A stretch of DNA of 64,000 nt from Doryteuthis pealeii (lineage: Eukaryota > Mollusca > Cephalopoda > Myopsida > Loliginidae): positions 5,151,961 through 5,215,960 of the forward strand of contig CM042163.1 in the NCBI GenBank assembly GCA_023376005.1. Direction: 5' to 3'. A model generated the notes under the pieces. The model was given only the letters and a program-made list of their open reading frames with translations. It was not told the DNA's origin and searched no databases. Shown here one piece after another: positions 55,860-64,000 of the stretch (position 1 is the first letter of the stretch; each line of letters opens with the position of its first letter). A program made the position numbers and the translations under genes.

Positions 55860-56700
55860 TTATTAAAAATACCTGCAAAACCTGTGGATAAACCATGATA
55901 ATTTAAGTATTACAATGTTGGATATGTTTACATAATAGCTATTGTAAAATACTTCAATATATAAAAAGTTTAAAAATCTTGATGTAACTCTCTTGCAATC
56001 TTTCTTAAAAAAGAGGGGGGTAAAATATTACATTGATTTGCCAATAAAAAATCTACATTAATTTGCTGACAAAAGAGAGATAAAAACATGACTTGGAAAA
56101 TATCTAAGTTGGGCCGGAAATTCACCTGACGCTAGCTCACTAAAACATAGCCTAAATTAAGGCAGGAGGCCGGGATGACATCAGATCAAAATTACCAAAA
56201 TGTATTCCGTTATTCACAATTTCAATATTACAAATAAAACAAATGTAATTTTTTTTTTCAATTCATTATAATTTTACGTTTAGCCCTTAACTCTTAACAT
56301 CCTATTGAGAATTTTCTAAGTCCAGACCATTCCTATAAGGATATATCAATAAATGGCTAAAAATAGCCTTTTCATTTAAAATTACCTATTATTTCCCTTA
56401 AATCAAAGACTTCTAAATATGTTTTAATATTACATTTAAACAAAGGCTATCGTTTGGGGTGGATTAGGAAAACAAATGTGACTTCTAGCCGGGTGGAATG
56501 AGGTGGTATAGGATGTTAAGAGTTGACCATTTGGAATGTTTCATTTTTAAAATTGGACAAATGAGAAATTTTCGATTAAGCAACACCAGATAATTTGAAT
56601 TTGCATTTTTAGCCAGAGGGTGTTGCAGGATAATAACAGACAGAAAGTTTAGGAATAAGCATATTAATATATAGTCACCAAATTAGAAGAAAAATGAAAA
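55860..56700 (-). repeat. Diverged copy of block-A element, interrupted
   Basis: 55865-55990 matches the 90-bp unit and its flank (AACCTGTGGATAAACCATG, AGCTATTGTAAAATACTTC, CAATATATAAAAAGT) as seen at 7005-7130. 56600-56690 matches the next part of block A (TTTAGCCAGAGGGTGTTGC as at 7340-7370). The 600 bp between includes the TIR element at 56289-56524. Block A is thus itself partly made from a dispersed element. Confidence 0.6.
56289..56524. mobile_element. Short TIR element (MITE-like)
   Basis: Perfect 17-bp terminal inverted repeats: AACTCTTAACATCCTAT at 56289-56305 and its complement at 56508-56524. The 200-bp interior contains no open frame of note. Superfamily not assigned. Confidence 0.6.
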
Positions 56701-56984
56701 TATAATTTATGGAATAACTTAAATAGTTCTTTGAAAACAAAAAAACAAAACTACATTTATACAATTTGATATCATAAATTTTTTTCATCTATATCTATAA
56801 ACACCTTAATTGAAGCCCAAGATTTTGCCTAAACCATAACTATATATATGGTGAGAATAATTTGCATACTGGTTTTAACAAAATCATGTTTAATAGATAA
56901 TTACTTGAAGTTATTGATTTCTAATATTGTTTTATTCTGAAACATATTAAAAGCAATCCTATGCATAATTTATATTGAAATCAA

Positions 56985-57115
56985 TTAGAATAAAGTAAAA
57001 ATAAGTGTAATCTTTTTGTGTTCTTATTTAATTTCATTAGTCTTTCTAATTCAATATAATGTTTAATTAATTAGAATTTAAATACTTTGCCCAGGGAGCA
57101 CATTTTTGCTAGTAT
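56985..57115 (+). repeat. Dispersed repeat R2, second copy
   Basis: AAGTGTAATCTTTTTGTG, TTCTTATTTAATTTCATT and GAATTTAAATACTTTGCCC, as at 14450-14600; ends at TTTTTGCTAGTATA. Confidence 0.6.
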
Positions 57116-57127
57116 ACATACATATAT

Positions 57128-57431
57128 ATTTTTGGGAGAACATGGGCTTAATTGAAGTCATACCTAATTTTGAGAATTAATTAATTGATAATTAATGAAT
57201 TAGGTGGGTATACCTGTTCAAATGTAAGGCTAAACAAATTGAGAAAAAGTCAGTCTCTGTATGTACATTTTGGCCTGTCATGCCTCACCAGCAGAGATAC
57301 AGACAGGAAGACTGCTCTGTGTGTGATTCGAACCCTGACAGAGCAGTCTTCCTGTCTAATTCATTAATTACCAATTAATTAATTCTCAAAATGAGGCATT
57401 ACTTCAATTAAGCACATATTCTCCCAAAAAT
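57128..57431. mobile_element. Nested inverted-repeat element
   Basis: The outer arms 57128-57203 and 57357-57431 are about 75 bp each with roughly eight mismatches (left begins ATTTTTGGGAGAACATGGG). Inside, a perfect 20-bp pair lies at 57301-57320 and 57338-57357 (AGACAGGAAGACTGCTCTGT). The inner loop on the minus strand reads GGGTTCGAATCAC, matching the tRNA B-box consensus. No coding sequence. A MITE that captured part of a tRNA-SINE is a reasonable reading, but only inference. Confidence 0.75.
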
Positions 57432-57479
57432 TGTCGGCTAAGGCCATATCAAATACATTGTCTGTTTGTTTACTTCTCA

Positions 57480-57600
57480 TACATATATGTATATATACAT
57501 ATATAGTTATATATGCATATATATTTTTATATGTTCATATATATATATATGTATATATATATTTTTTATATGTTCATATATATGTATATATAGTTAATAT
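57480..57600. repeat. TA-rich tract
   Basis: Interrupted TATATGTATATATA and ATATATTTTTATATG runs. Predicted proteins across it (long Y/I strings) are artefacts of the repeat. Confidence 0.85.
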
Positions 57601-57863
57601 ACCAAACTTGTTGGTAAATCCTAGCGGTGAGAAAAAACCCAGCAAATAGTTTGATTGTAAAAATATACTACCAAACATTAGCCGGGGAGAAAGAAAAGAC
57701 CAAGATAATCGTACCAACAAAAAATAATCTATTAGTACAATATTTTGGAAAAAAAAAAAAACAATTTATATGCATATATATATATAAGATATGTATACTC
57801 ATACAAACCGCCAGGAGACTAAAGCTAATAAGTAAAAAGTGCTCAATACCAAAGTAGAGCAAA

Positions 57864-58010
57864 TAATAAAGATAAATCTAATGAGTCAGACGAACCTACT
57901 AAAAGTTTCGCTTAATGCTCTTCAGGGCTAAGAGTCAGATCTTAGCCCTGAAGAGCATTAAGCAAAACTTTTAGTAGGTTCGTCTGACTCATTAGATTTA
58001 TCTTTATTTT
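57864..58010. repeat. Near-perfect palindrome, arms about 70 bp
   Basis: Arms 57864-57933 and 57940-58010 around a 6-base spacer (GTCAGA), with one or two mismatches. The left arm carries GAGTCAGACGAACCTACTAA and CTTCAGGGCTAAGA. It lies beside long TA-rich tracts. Similarity to repair or transposition fold-backs is possible; no open frame. Confidence 0.85.
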
Positions 58011-58087
58011 GTATATATAATTATATATGTATATAAATATATATTTTTTATATGTTCATATATATATATACATATATATATATATTT

Positions 58088-58131
<44 letters not shown>

Positions 58132-58385
58132 TATATATATATAGTTATATATGTATATATATTTTTATATGTTCATATATATGTATATATATAGTTATAT
58201 ATATATATATTTTTTATATGTTCATATATATATGTGTATATGCCTATATATATATTATATATGTATATATGCCTATATATATATATATTTGCATATATTA
58301 TATATATTTATTTGTATATATTCATATGTGTATATATATATTTATATTCATATTTATATTATATTCATATATATATTTGTATGGT
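58011..58385. repeat. Long TA-rich tract
   Basis: About 375 bp of mixed ATATAT, ATATGTAT, TTTTTATATG and TTCATATAT repeats. The open frames over it (strings of Y, I, F) are not genes. Confidence 0.9.
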
Positions 58386-58586
58386 GGTCGTCCCTTTATA
58401 TACTGTTGTGTGGACCATGATGAGAAAGGTGCCCTACAAACTTAACCGCCTTACATCATGCCCAACACAACAGCATATAAATGGACAATAACCAAGTTCA
58501 TACTCTTAGTCATATGATCACGTTGGTGAGAAACTAACTGTTACCAAGTGCCGTTGGCTCTATGTGTATGCTATCCTAACATAGGA
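58386..58586 (+). other. Unclassified patch with hairpin
   Basis: TATACTGTTGTGTGG near 58399-58413 pairs with CCAACACAACAGCATATA near 58462-58479. The rest shows nothing recognisable. Confidence 0.4.
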
Positions 58587-58830
58587 CCGGCTTAGTTCAG
58601 TCGTTAGAGTGTCCTGGTGGGAACCTCAAGGTTCCTGGTTCGATACTGGCCCTTGCCAACTCAATGTTTGAGTAGCACAGAGATCTATGCGGTAAAGTCA
58701 GGAGCTGATGGAATGTGTGGCGTTCCACCTCAGACGCTAAAAAACAATCTCCTTGATCTAGTGAAAAGGGCATAGTCTCCCTCGCTGTCTTCGCTGATAC
58801 CAACTTTAGGCAACTGCGACAATTTACTTA
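58587..58830 (+). repeat. tRNA-derived SINE, family 1, best copy
   Basis: Starts CCGGCTTAGTTCAGTCGTTA (A box TAGTTCAGTCGTTAGAG), with B box GGTTCGATACTGG, then GCCAACTCAATGTTTGAGTA, the body GTGGCGTTCCACCTCAGACG, and a tail at about 58825-58832 (GCGACAATTTACTTAT) followed by (TA)n(TG)n. The promoter boxes and spacing match polymerase III tRNA-type promoters. Confidence 0.85.
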
Positions 58831-59039
58831 TATATATATGTGTGTGTATATGTATATTTGTATATAAACATATATATTATATATGTATATTTTTTTTATA
58901 CATATATATGTATATATTCACTTATTTATTTATTTGTATATATGAACGTTTGTTTTTTATGGTACAATTACAGAATAGTATGCAAGAGATAATATCATTA
59001 GAATCGCATTTTAAGTTTAATAGGCGCCAACAATTTAGG

Positions 59040-59350
59040 CGCTGAATTTTCACTTAAAAAACAAATTAAAATTAATTCAATCGATTATTTGAGGTCAAAT
59101 TTTTGTTTTAGCTGAAAAGTAGTAACATAATGCACATTAGTAAAAAAAAAAGCAAAATAGTATTACATATGTAATCAATTTTTAACACATTTTAAACATT
59201 AGATTAGTCCCAAAATTAACAAAATCTGATGTTAACATGTTATTAAAAGTTTTTTAAAAAATCAATAACAAAAAACATTAAATACACTATGGACAGAAAA
59301 ATTAGTTGTTGATATTTTATTCAAATGAACCAACTTTTTTTAAATTTCCA
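59040..59350 (+). repeat. Diverged copy of block-B core
   Basis: Two segments match block B in order: 59075-59180 (GAGGTCAAATTTTTGTTTTA, AAGTAGTAACA, ATTACATATGTA) corresponds to about 11430-11525. 59255-59330 (AATAACAAAAAACATTA, CACTATGGACAGAAAAATTA) corresponds to about 12720-12790. About 1.1 kb of the B core is missing between them. Confidence 0.65.
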
Positions 59351-60120
59351 AACACGCAGAAAAACTAAAGTGTGCACAAAAATTCTTAACTTGAAGCAGA
59401 TGCTGGCGGTGAAAAGCAAAAGTAACTTTTCCATTACTTGATTCGATTTTTGTTTTATTATTTAATTATATCACTTAATCAATAAAAATTAATAACTAAA
59501 TTTTTTATTTTTTTTGTTAATTATAAACATATTAAGGTGAATGTGAGATTTCAAATCTGAATAACATCTCTTATAAGATGTTATAAGATGACACATATAT
59601 ACCACAACCTTCCTCTCTTTCTCTATCTATCTATGTGTGTGTGTGTGTATATATACATATATATATAAATATTGCCAAAACCATAATCTGATATAACCAA
59701 CGACTAAATAAATTTAATACATGCATGCAGGAAAACAATACTTATAGACAACAACAAAAACACAAGGATCAAATGATATAAGTTTCGACGTAGCAGTGGA
59801 TGTGTAGGACTCTGCAAGAAGATTTCATTGTTATGTACATAATAAACACAATCAGTTGATTCGTAGACACAACAGAAATAGTTATTTATAGAGATGATGG
59901 TTTAATCCTAATAGTAATGGTCCAATAACATGCAAAATACAAAATAGATATCATCCAATTGTAAAATAGTATATTTTTTTTTAGATTTAACACTCAACTT
60001 AACTAATAACACTTTTAAACCTTTTCATAAAGATAATTAAACACCATTATACATCAACATCCACTTCAACCACTCTAAACACATAATTAAACACATACCC
60101 ATATCTCTAAATAATTGCAA
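59351..60120. other. AT-rich intergenic DNA
   Basis: No gene or element recognised; a (CTAT)n then (GT)n(TA)n tract at 59620-59670. Confidence 0.5.
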
Positions 60121-60260
60121 TATAAAAGGGAAGTATTTTGACAAAACTTCACTCACGAGGGATTTCTATCCATTTTGCTAAGTAAAACTTTTATTGCCGA
60201 GTTGAAATGCCTATTCAGGATTTAGCCAAATGCATACAACCCCAAATTCCTATAAAGGTA
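60121..60260 (+). promoter_or_regulatory. Speculative core promoter and first exon
   Basis: TATAAAAG at 60121-60128, an initiator-like TCACTC with A at 60151 (30 bases from the TATA start), an ATG at 60207, and an open frame of 17 codons (MPIQDLAKCIQPQIPIK) ending in AAG|GTACGT at 60258, a good splice-donor match. Spacing is right at every step, but each motif is short and I see no further exon in the window. It could be chance, or part of an unrecognised retroelement 5' end. Confidence 0.25.
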
Positions 60261-60299
60261 CGTTCTTTAAAAATCTATGTTTTGTTATTAATGTCTATT

Positions 60300-60974
60300 T
60301 CAGCATAGGCAGCGTTTATTTTATGTTTAGAAGGTAGAAAAGGAAAAGAAAGAGGGGGCAAGATAATATTGATATGGGAAAAACATGTGGACTTTAACTA
60401 AGTTAAAACTTAAATATCTTAAAATGCTCTCCTTTTTTTATTTGACAACAGTTCTATACAGAATTTTACATGCCATAACAGGAAACCATGGGTAACAGTG
60501 TGGTGGATGTAAGACACAGTAGATGAACCCAAAATGAGCCAACGATGTAGCTCACAAGATGCTGGTTGGAGGAGCCCAAAACAGGTCAATTACCAGGATC
60601 AAACAGTTCAGTAAGGAAACAACTGCTCCTCATCTCTAAGTTTAGCACCTACTGAAAAGTTAACAAAACGGCCATTGATAGGTAACAATGACAAACCAAT
60701 CCCCTATGGTAGTACGCAAAATGGAAAAATATGCAGCATCACCTTTTGAGCTGACATAAAAGGTGCATGTTCCGCTTAGGTTCGAGTGCTGGCCCAATGT
60801 TCGAAAGATAATCTATGGAGCCCCAACAACATCACACCGCCAAACCACATCACTCCCAGCACAAACAAGACACACACACACACTACTGAGGTCACGACTC
60901 TGGCCACCATATCTGAAAATACAGTCACAGAAACTAAACACAAAACAAACCTACTTTGATGCAAAACAACAAAA
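60300..60974. other. Region 5' of the LINE endonuclease
   Basis: No supported gene. Plus-strand sequence from about 60480 onward (ACCATGGGTAACAGTGTGG, ACAAGATGCTGGTTGGAGG) may be the 5' part of the LINE that follows, with many stops in all frames. Confidence 0.4.
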
Positions 60975-62100
60975 AAAAAACTCTTAGCAATATTTAACGT
61001 TAGAATGTTGAAAATGATAAGCCGAGCTAATGACATCTGCAGCTGAAAAAAATATAGACATCATATGTGTGCAAGAACATAGATTTAACCATAGTGAATT
61101 AGAATTAAAATACCATGAATCAGGTAATGGCTGGACATTTGTGTCGGCATATGCATGGGAAAATTCCACTAATGCCACCATTGGAGGTGTAGGAATGCTT
61201 TTCAGTCTTCGGGTACTAAAATCGCTAAGCATCATAGAAAAAAATCCAACTGAAAATCATGAGTACTACGTTTAATGGCAATCCCTGCATAGCAGTAGTC
61301 TTGTGTTACAACTCCACAAATGTCAGCGATGAAACGGACGTTGAAATGTTTTACAATGAACTATCCTCCCTATGCAGACACACTCCCAAACACAATGTAC
61401 TGATCATTGGGGGAGACATGAATGCACAGATAGGCAGAAACGAAAACAATCATTTCTGCTTACGCAACACCCCAAACAGGAACAGTGAACTCCTAGCCAA
61501 GTTCTCCCTTGATAACAGACTTGTGTGCCTAAACACCAAATTCCAAAAACGAAAGGGCAAACTATGGACCTACACCTACCCAAATGGTACAGAAGCGCAA
61601 CTAGACTACATCCCAACAAATAAAAAAATAAACAGTGCTATGAACTGCAAAGCATACTCCTCTTTCAAATGAGTATCCTCCGACCACAGAATAGTCACAG
61701 GCAAACTACGCCTAAGTCTATGTAGAAACAAAGGACAAACCAGTAAATCTGTATGATATGGCTCGTCCTTACTTGCCAACAGTGATATATGCAATCACTA
61801 CTCGGTAACAGTAAGGAATAAGTTCGACATCCTCCAGGAGATATCAGTAATGTATACTCCAAATGAGGAATACGAAAACTTTGTCAGTTCCCACTTAGAA
61901 GCAGTATAAGAATCCATACCGACCAAACTAAGAGCCAAACACACTGTCCCCCTGAGGGGTAAAAGCAGTTAGAGTAAAGAGAAATGGTATTAAAAAAGCA
62001 TCTTAACGCAATAAAACAATCCCAACTAATACCAACATAGAAAAACTTACGAAAACCAAAGGAGAACTGTGACACAATGGTTAAGTGAACATACGGTTAA
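60975..62100 (+). pseudogene. LINE endonuclease domain, frameshifted
   Basis: N-terminal apurinic-type endonuclease (EEP fold) of a non-LTR retrotransposon. It begins near AIFNVRMLK (about 60985), shifts frame near 61030, and continues KNIDIICVQEHRF (catalytic-type QEH), then shifts near 61265 into NVLIIGGDMNAQIG (the GD.NA.IG motif), WTYTYPNGTEAQLDYI, and after a stop near 61670 SSDHRIVTGKLRL (the SDH catalytic motif). All main EEP motifs are readable but spread over three frames with stops, so it is dead. The family resembles RTE-like LINEs or proteins annotated craniofacial-development-protein-2-like; that assignment is by memory of motif style. The ORF is interrupted at about 62100. Confidence 0.85.
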
Positions 62101-62850
62101 AAAAAAACCAAAGGAAAATTAGAATATATCAAGTCCATGCGTAGGTGTATGTTTTGGGTGTGTGTCCGTAGGGGAACGAAGGCGCATCGGTCAATGGAAG
62201 TTTGGGAAGGCTATAAAAATGTACGACCACCTTGTCTAGTTTTAAGAGAAAATGTGTCTCGAAAAGTTAAGGATTTAAAAATTGGGGACACTCAGACTGG
62301 GAGAAAAAGTAATGTTCATAATTTTAGGAGAAATTGGAGACCATGAGTCTGGCCGAAAAAGTTATGACCAATTTCTGGGTGGTCAAATAAACTGGATCGG
62401 GTCGGTGATAATTCTGCATATATTCAGCCGGATCGAGCACCAAGGAGCAGATTCAAACCAGTAGTCAGGGTGATAGTATCGTCCCGGTAGCAGTAGATAG
62501 AAAATAAGCAAATCCACATCATTGAAGCCAGCAGTCGACTTAGTCCTTGCCAGTTGAAGATATAGATTTAAGTGTCCTCTACTCTACCACAAACTGCACA
62601 AAGTGTCACACCTTCCTCCTCCATTAGCGTCCTGTCTTCAAACTTTGTATTGTCGTGTTTTTCTTATCCTTATGAACTTGTCTCTAGCTCGTGCCTTTCA
62701 AACTGGTCAGCACAGAATATTACAACGCCCCTTGTGCAATGAAGGTGCACGGGTTACAGAGCGGAATTTCACAGAAGTGAAATACACAAAAAAGAATTAT
62801 ACATGCAAGAACAAATATATTAAATCAGACTTGCAGTAGAAGACAGACAG
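62101..62850. other. Sequence interrupting the LINE
   Basis: About 750 bp lying between the endonuclease part and the pre-RT linker (62854-63108) of the plus-strand LINE. Its composition is more GC-rich, with a plus-strand frame at 62137-62346 (WEGYKNVRPPCLVL, RKSNVHNFRRNWRP) that I cannot assign. A later insertion, such as part of an LTR element, is the simplest reading, but no terminal repeats or target duplication are evident. Confidence 0.4.
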
Positions 62851-62853
62851 TCG

Positions 62854-63108
62854 CGATTAGAATGGCAAACCGTAAATGAAATTAGTGGTAGGAAAAGTGC
62901 CTCGAGATCAAAGTTAAAGGCAACCGGTCAAAAAGATAGACTCCAGAACTGGAAAGACCACTTCCAGAAACTGCTAGGACCCCCCCACACACACCCAAAC
63001 AAACAAAAATCATAGAAAATAATATTTAAAAAATAAGGAATAACCAATTAGACATTAAGCTAGAAGATTTTACAATAGAAATACTAAATCAGTTGCTTAG
63101 GGAGTCTG
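62854..63108 (+). pseudogene. LINE linker between endonuclease and RT
   Basis: The translation RLEWQTVNEISGRKSASRSK, then LKATGQKDRLQNWKDHFQKL at 62854-62982, followed after stops by DIKLEDFTIEILNQLL at about 63050-63105, is the region that precedes the reverse transcriptase domain in RTE-like LINEs (W...I..ISG.K, W..HF..LL). It is in the same orientation as the endonuclease at 60975-62100 and probably the same copy. The RT domain itself does not follow. Confidence 0.8.
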
Positions 63109-64000
63109 TCTTCTTTCATCATAACAAGATGTCTAGCCCAGCACATTTGGCTTCATATAAATATTTAAGATTCTCCTGAGACGTCTGATGGAATCTCTCC
63201 AATGCTTTAATGTGGCGACGATACGTAGTCCACATCTCCGAAGAATTTAGGAGTATAGTCAGAACACACAATTTGTACACACTGGGCTTCATTCTGACGG
63301 TGATTGCTCAGTCCGACGGCACACGTCTCTCGAGCCCACCAAATGCCTTGCTGGCTCGTTCAACCCTTAGAGATATTCTTGAATCAAGGGTTCCATCTCT
63401 GGATAGAGCGCTGCCAAGATAAACGAATGAGTCAACCACCTTCAGTCTGGTCCCCTTGACGTAGATGTTGGGTTCCACATACTGATGACCGGGTGGTGGA
63501 GTGAGCATCACTTTAGTTTTCTCCAAATTGGCAGTGAGACGAAATGCAGTGCAAGCTCCAGAGAATAGATCCATTATTTCCTGCATGTCCTCTTCAGTGT
63601 GAGCAACGAAGTCTGCATCATCAGCGTAGAGGGGTTCACGGACGAGTGTCTGGAAGATTCTAAATTTAGCATTAAAACGAGGGAGGTTGAAGACTCTGCC
63701 AGTGGTTCGGAATCGTATAAAGACGCCAGCATTACACTCCCGGAAAGCATATGACAGAGTCGCCACAAAGTGGAGAACAATGTCGGTGCAAGGATGTCAC
63801 CGTGTTTAACTCCGTTGTCGATGGCTATTGGCTCCAAAATTGACCCGTTGAAATGGAAGCATACTTTCATGTCTTGATGAAGTTGTTCAAAAATGGACAC
63901 GAATCCCGGTGGATTCCTGAGAATTGACCATAGGGCTGGCATATTCACCGCGTCAAACGCTTTCGTTCGATCCATAAAGACTTTGTAGAGTGCTACATGT
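63109..64000 (-). pseudogene. LINE reverse transcriptase, frameshifted, runs off edge
   Basis: A minus-strand RT domain. From the right edge: DRTKAFDAVNMPALW (RT motif A, F.D), NGVKHGDILAPTLFSTLW (motif B, normally NGVKQGCVLAPTLF), a frameshift near 63770, then LYADDADFVAHTEED (motif C with the YADD catalytic site), ANLEKTKVML, FVYLGSALSRDG, and VERASKAFGGLERRV. After another shift near 63308 the thumb continues as VYKLCVLTILLNSSEMW and HIKALERFH to about 63120. Changes in motif B (Q to H, C to D) and the frameshifts mean it is inactive. It is opposite in strand to the endonuclease fragment on its left. Confidence 0.85.

Noticed and set aside
58011..58445. Reading frames rich in Y, I and F over TA tracts (also 30722-30955, 55580-55774, 57431-57649)
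   Set aside because: They are translations of (TA)n microsatellites and have no complexity typical of proteins.

Overview
The window is nuclear DNA of an animal. It is AT-rich, full of (TA)n and (CA)n microsatellites, and dense in decayed non-LTR retrotransposons, tRNA-derived SINEs and short terminal-inverted-repeat elements. The mix of LINE 3' tails, tRNA-SINEs, mariner remnants and very long AT-rich intergenic stretches suggests a large mollusc genome, possibly a cephalopod. That assignment is inference; no marker gene fixes it. Only one convincing host protein-coding gene is present: an intronless HMGB-type chromatin protein (two HMG boxes plus acidic tail) on the minus strand at 49914-50591.

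Layout. 1-26030 is one repeat-rich locus present several times. A block 'A' is at 1-4133, again as a noisy inverted copy at about 4146-8370, and again as a clean direct copy at about 22445-26030. A block 'B' is at about 9300-14030, as a noisy direct partial copy at 15035-16945, and as an inverted copy at about 16950-21300. A 100-N scaffold gap lies at 14935-15034. The noisy copies differ from their clean partners mainly by single-base indels, so much of this architecture looks like long-read fold-back or unmerged-haplotype assembly error rather than biology. A LINE 3'-tail array with a 110-bp period joins A and B.

26030-36000 is ordinary repeat-rich intergenic DNA: LINE 3' ends (the best at 31466-31860, still encoding a recognisable C terminus), tRNA-SINEs, a mariner fossil with readable TIRs at about 33117-33919, a fold-back at 30902-31077 set between (TA)n tracts, and a LINE split by a SINE at 33925-34470.

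36000-49900 is AT-rich and unusually poor in recognisable transposons. It lies downstream (3') of the HMGB gene. It holds one mariner C-terminal fragment, one possible retroelement 3' end, many homopolymers, and a pair of about 55-bp direct repeats containing the octamer ATTTGCAT. The HMGB gene has a GC-richer, CpG-bearing upstream region (about 50600-52100) with a duplicated TTCCG/TTTCCGG motif and a TATA-like site.

52200-64000 returns to accessory DNA: an inverted pair of one dispersed repeat around a SINE, a mariner MITE with textbook ends (55466-55606), other inverted-repeat elements (56289-56524, 57128-57431), a near-perfect palindrome (57864-58010), long TA-rich tracts, and at the right edge a broken LINE endonuclease (plus strand) abutting a frameshifted LINE reverse transcriptase (minus strand). 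A short TATA / initiator / ATG / splice-donor arrangement at 60121-60260 is a speculative first exon. I found no operon, CRISPR array, rRNA, or convincing new multi-gene system.
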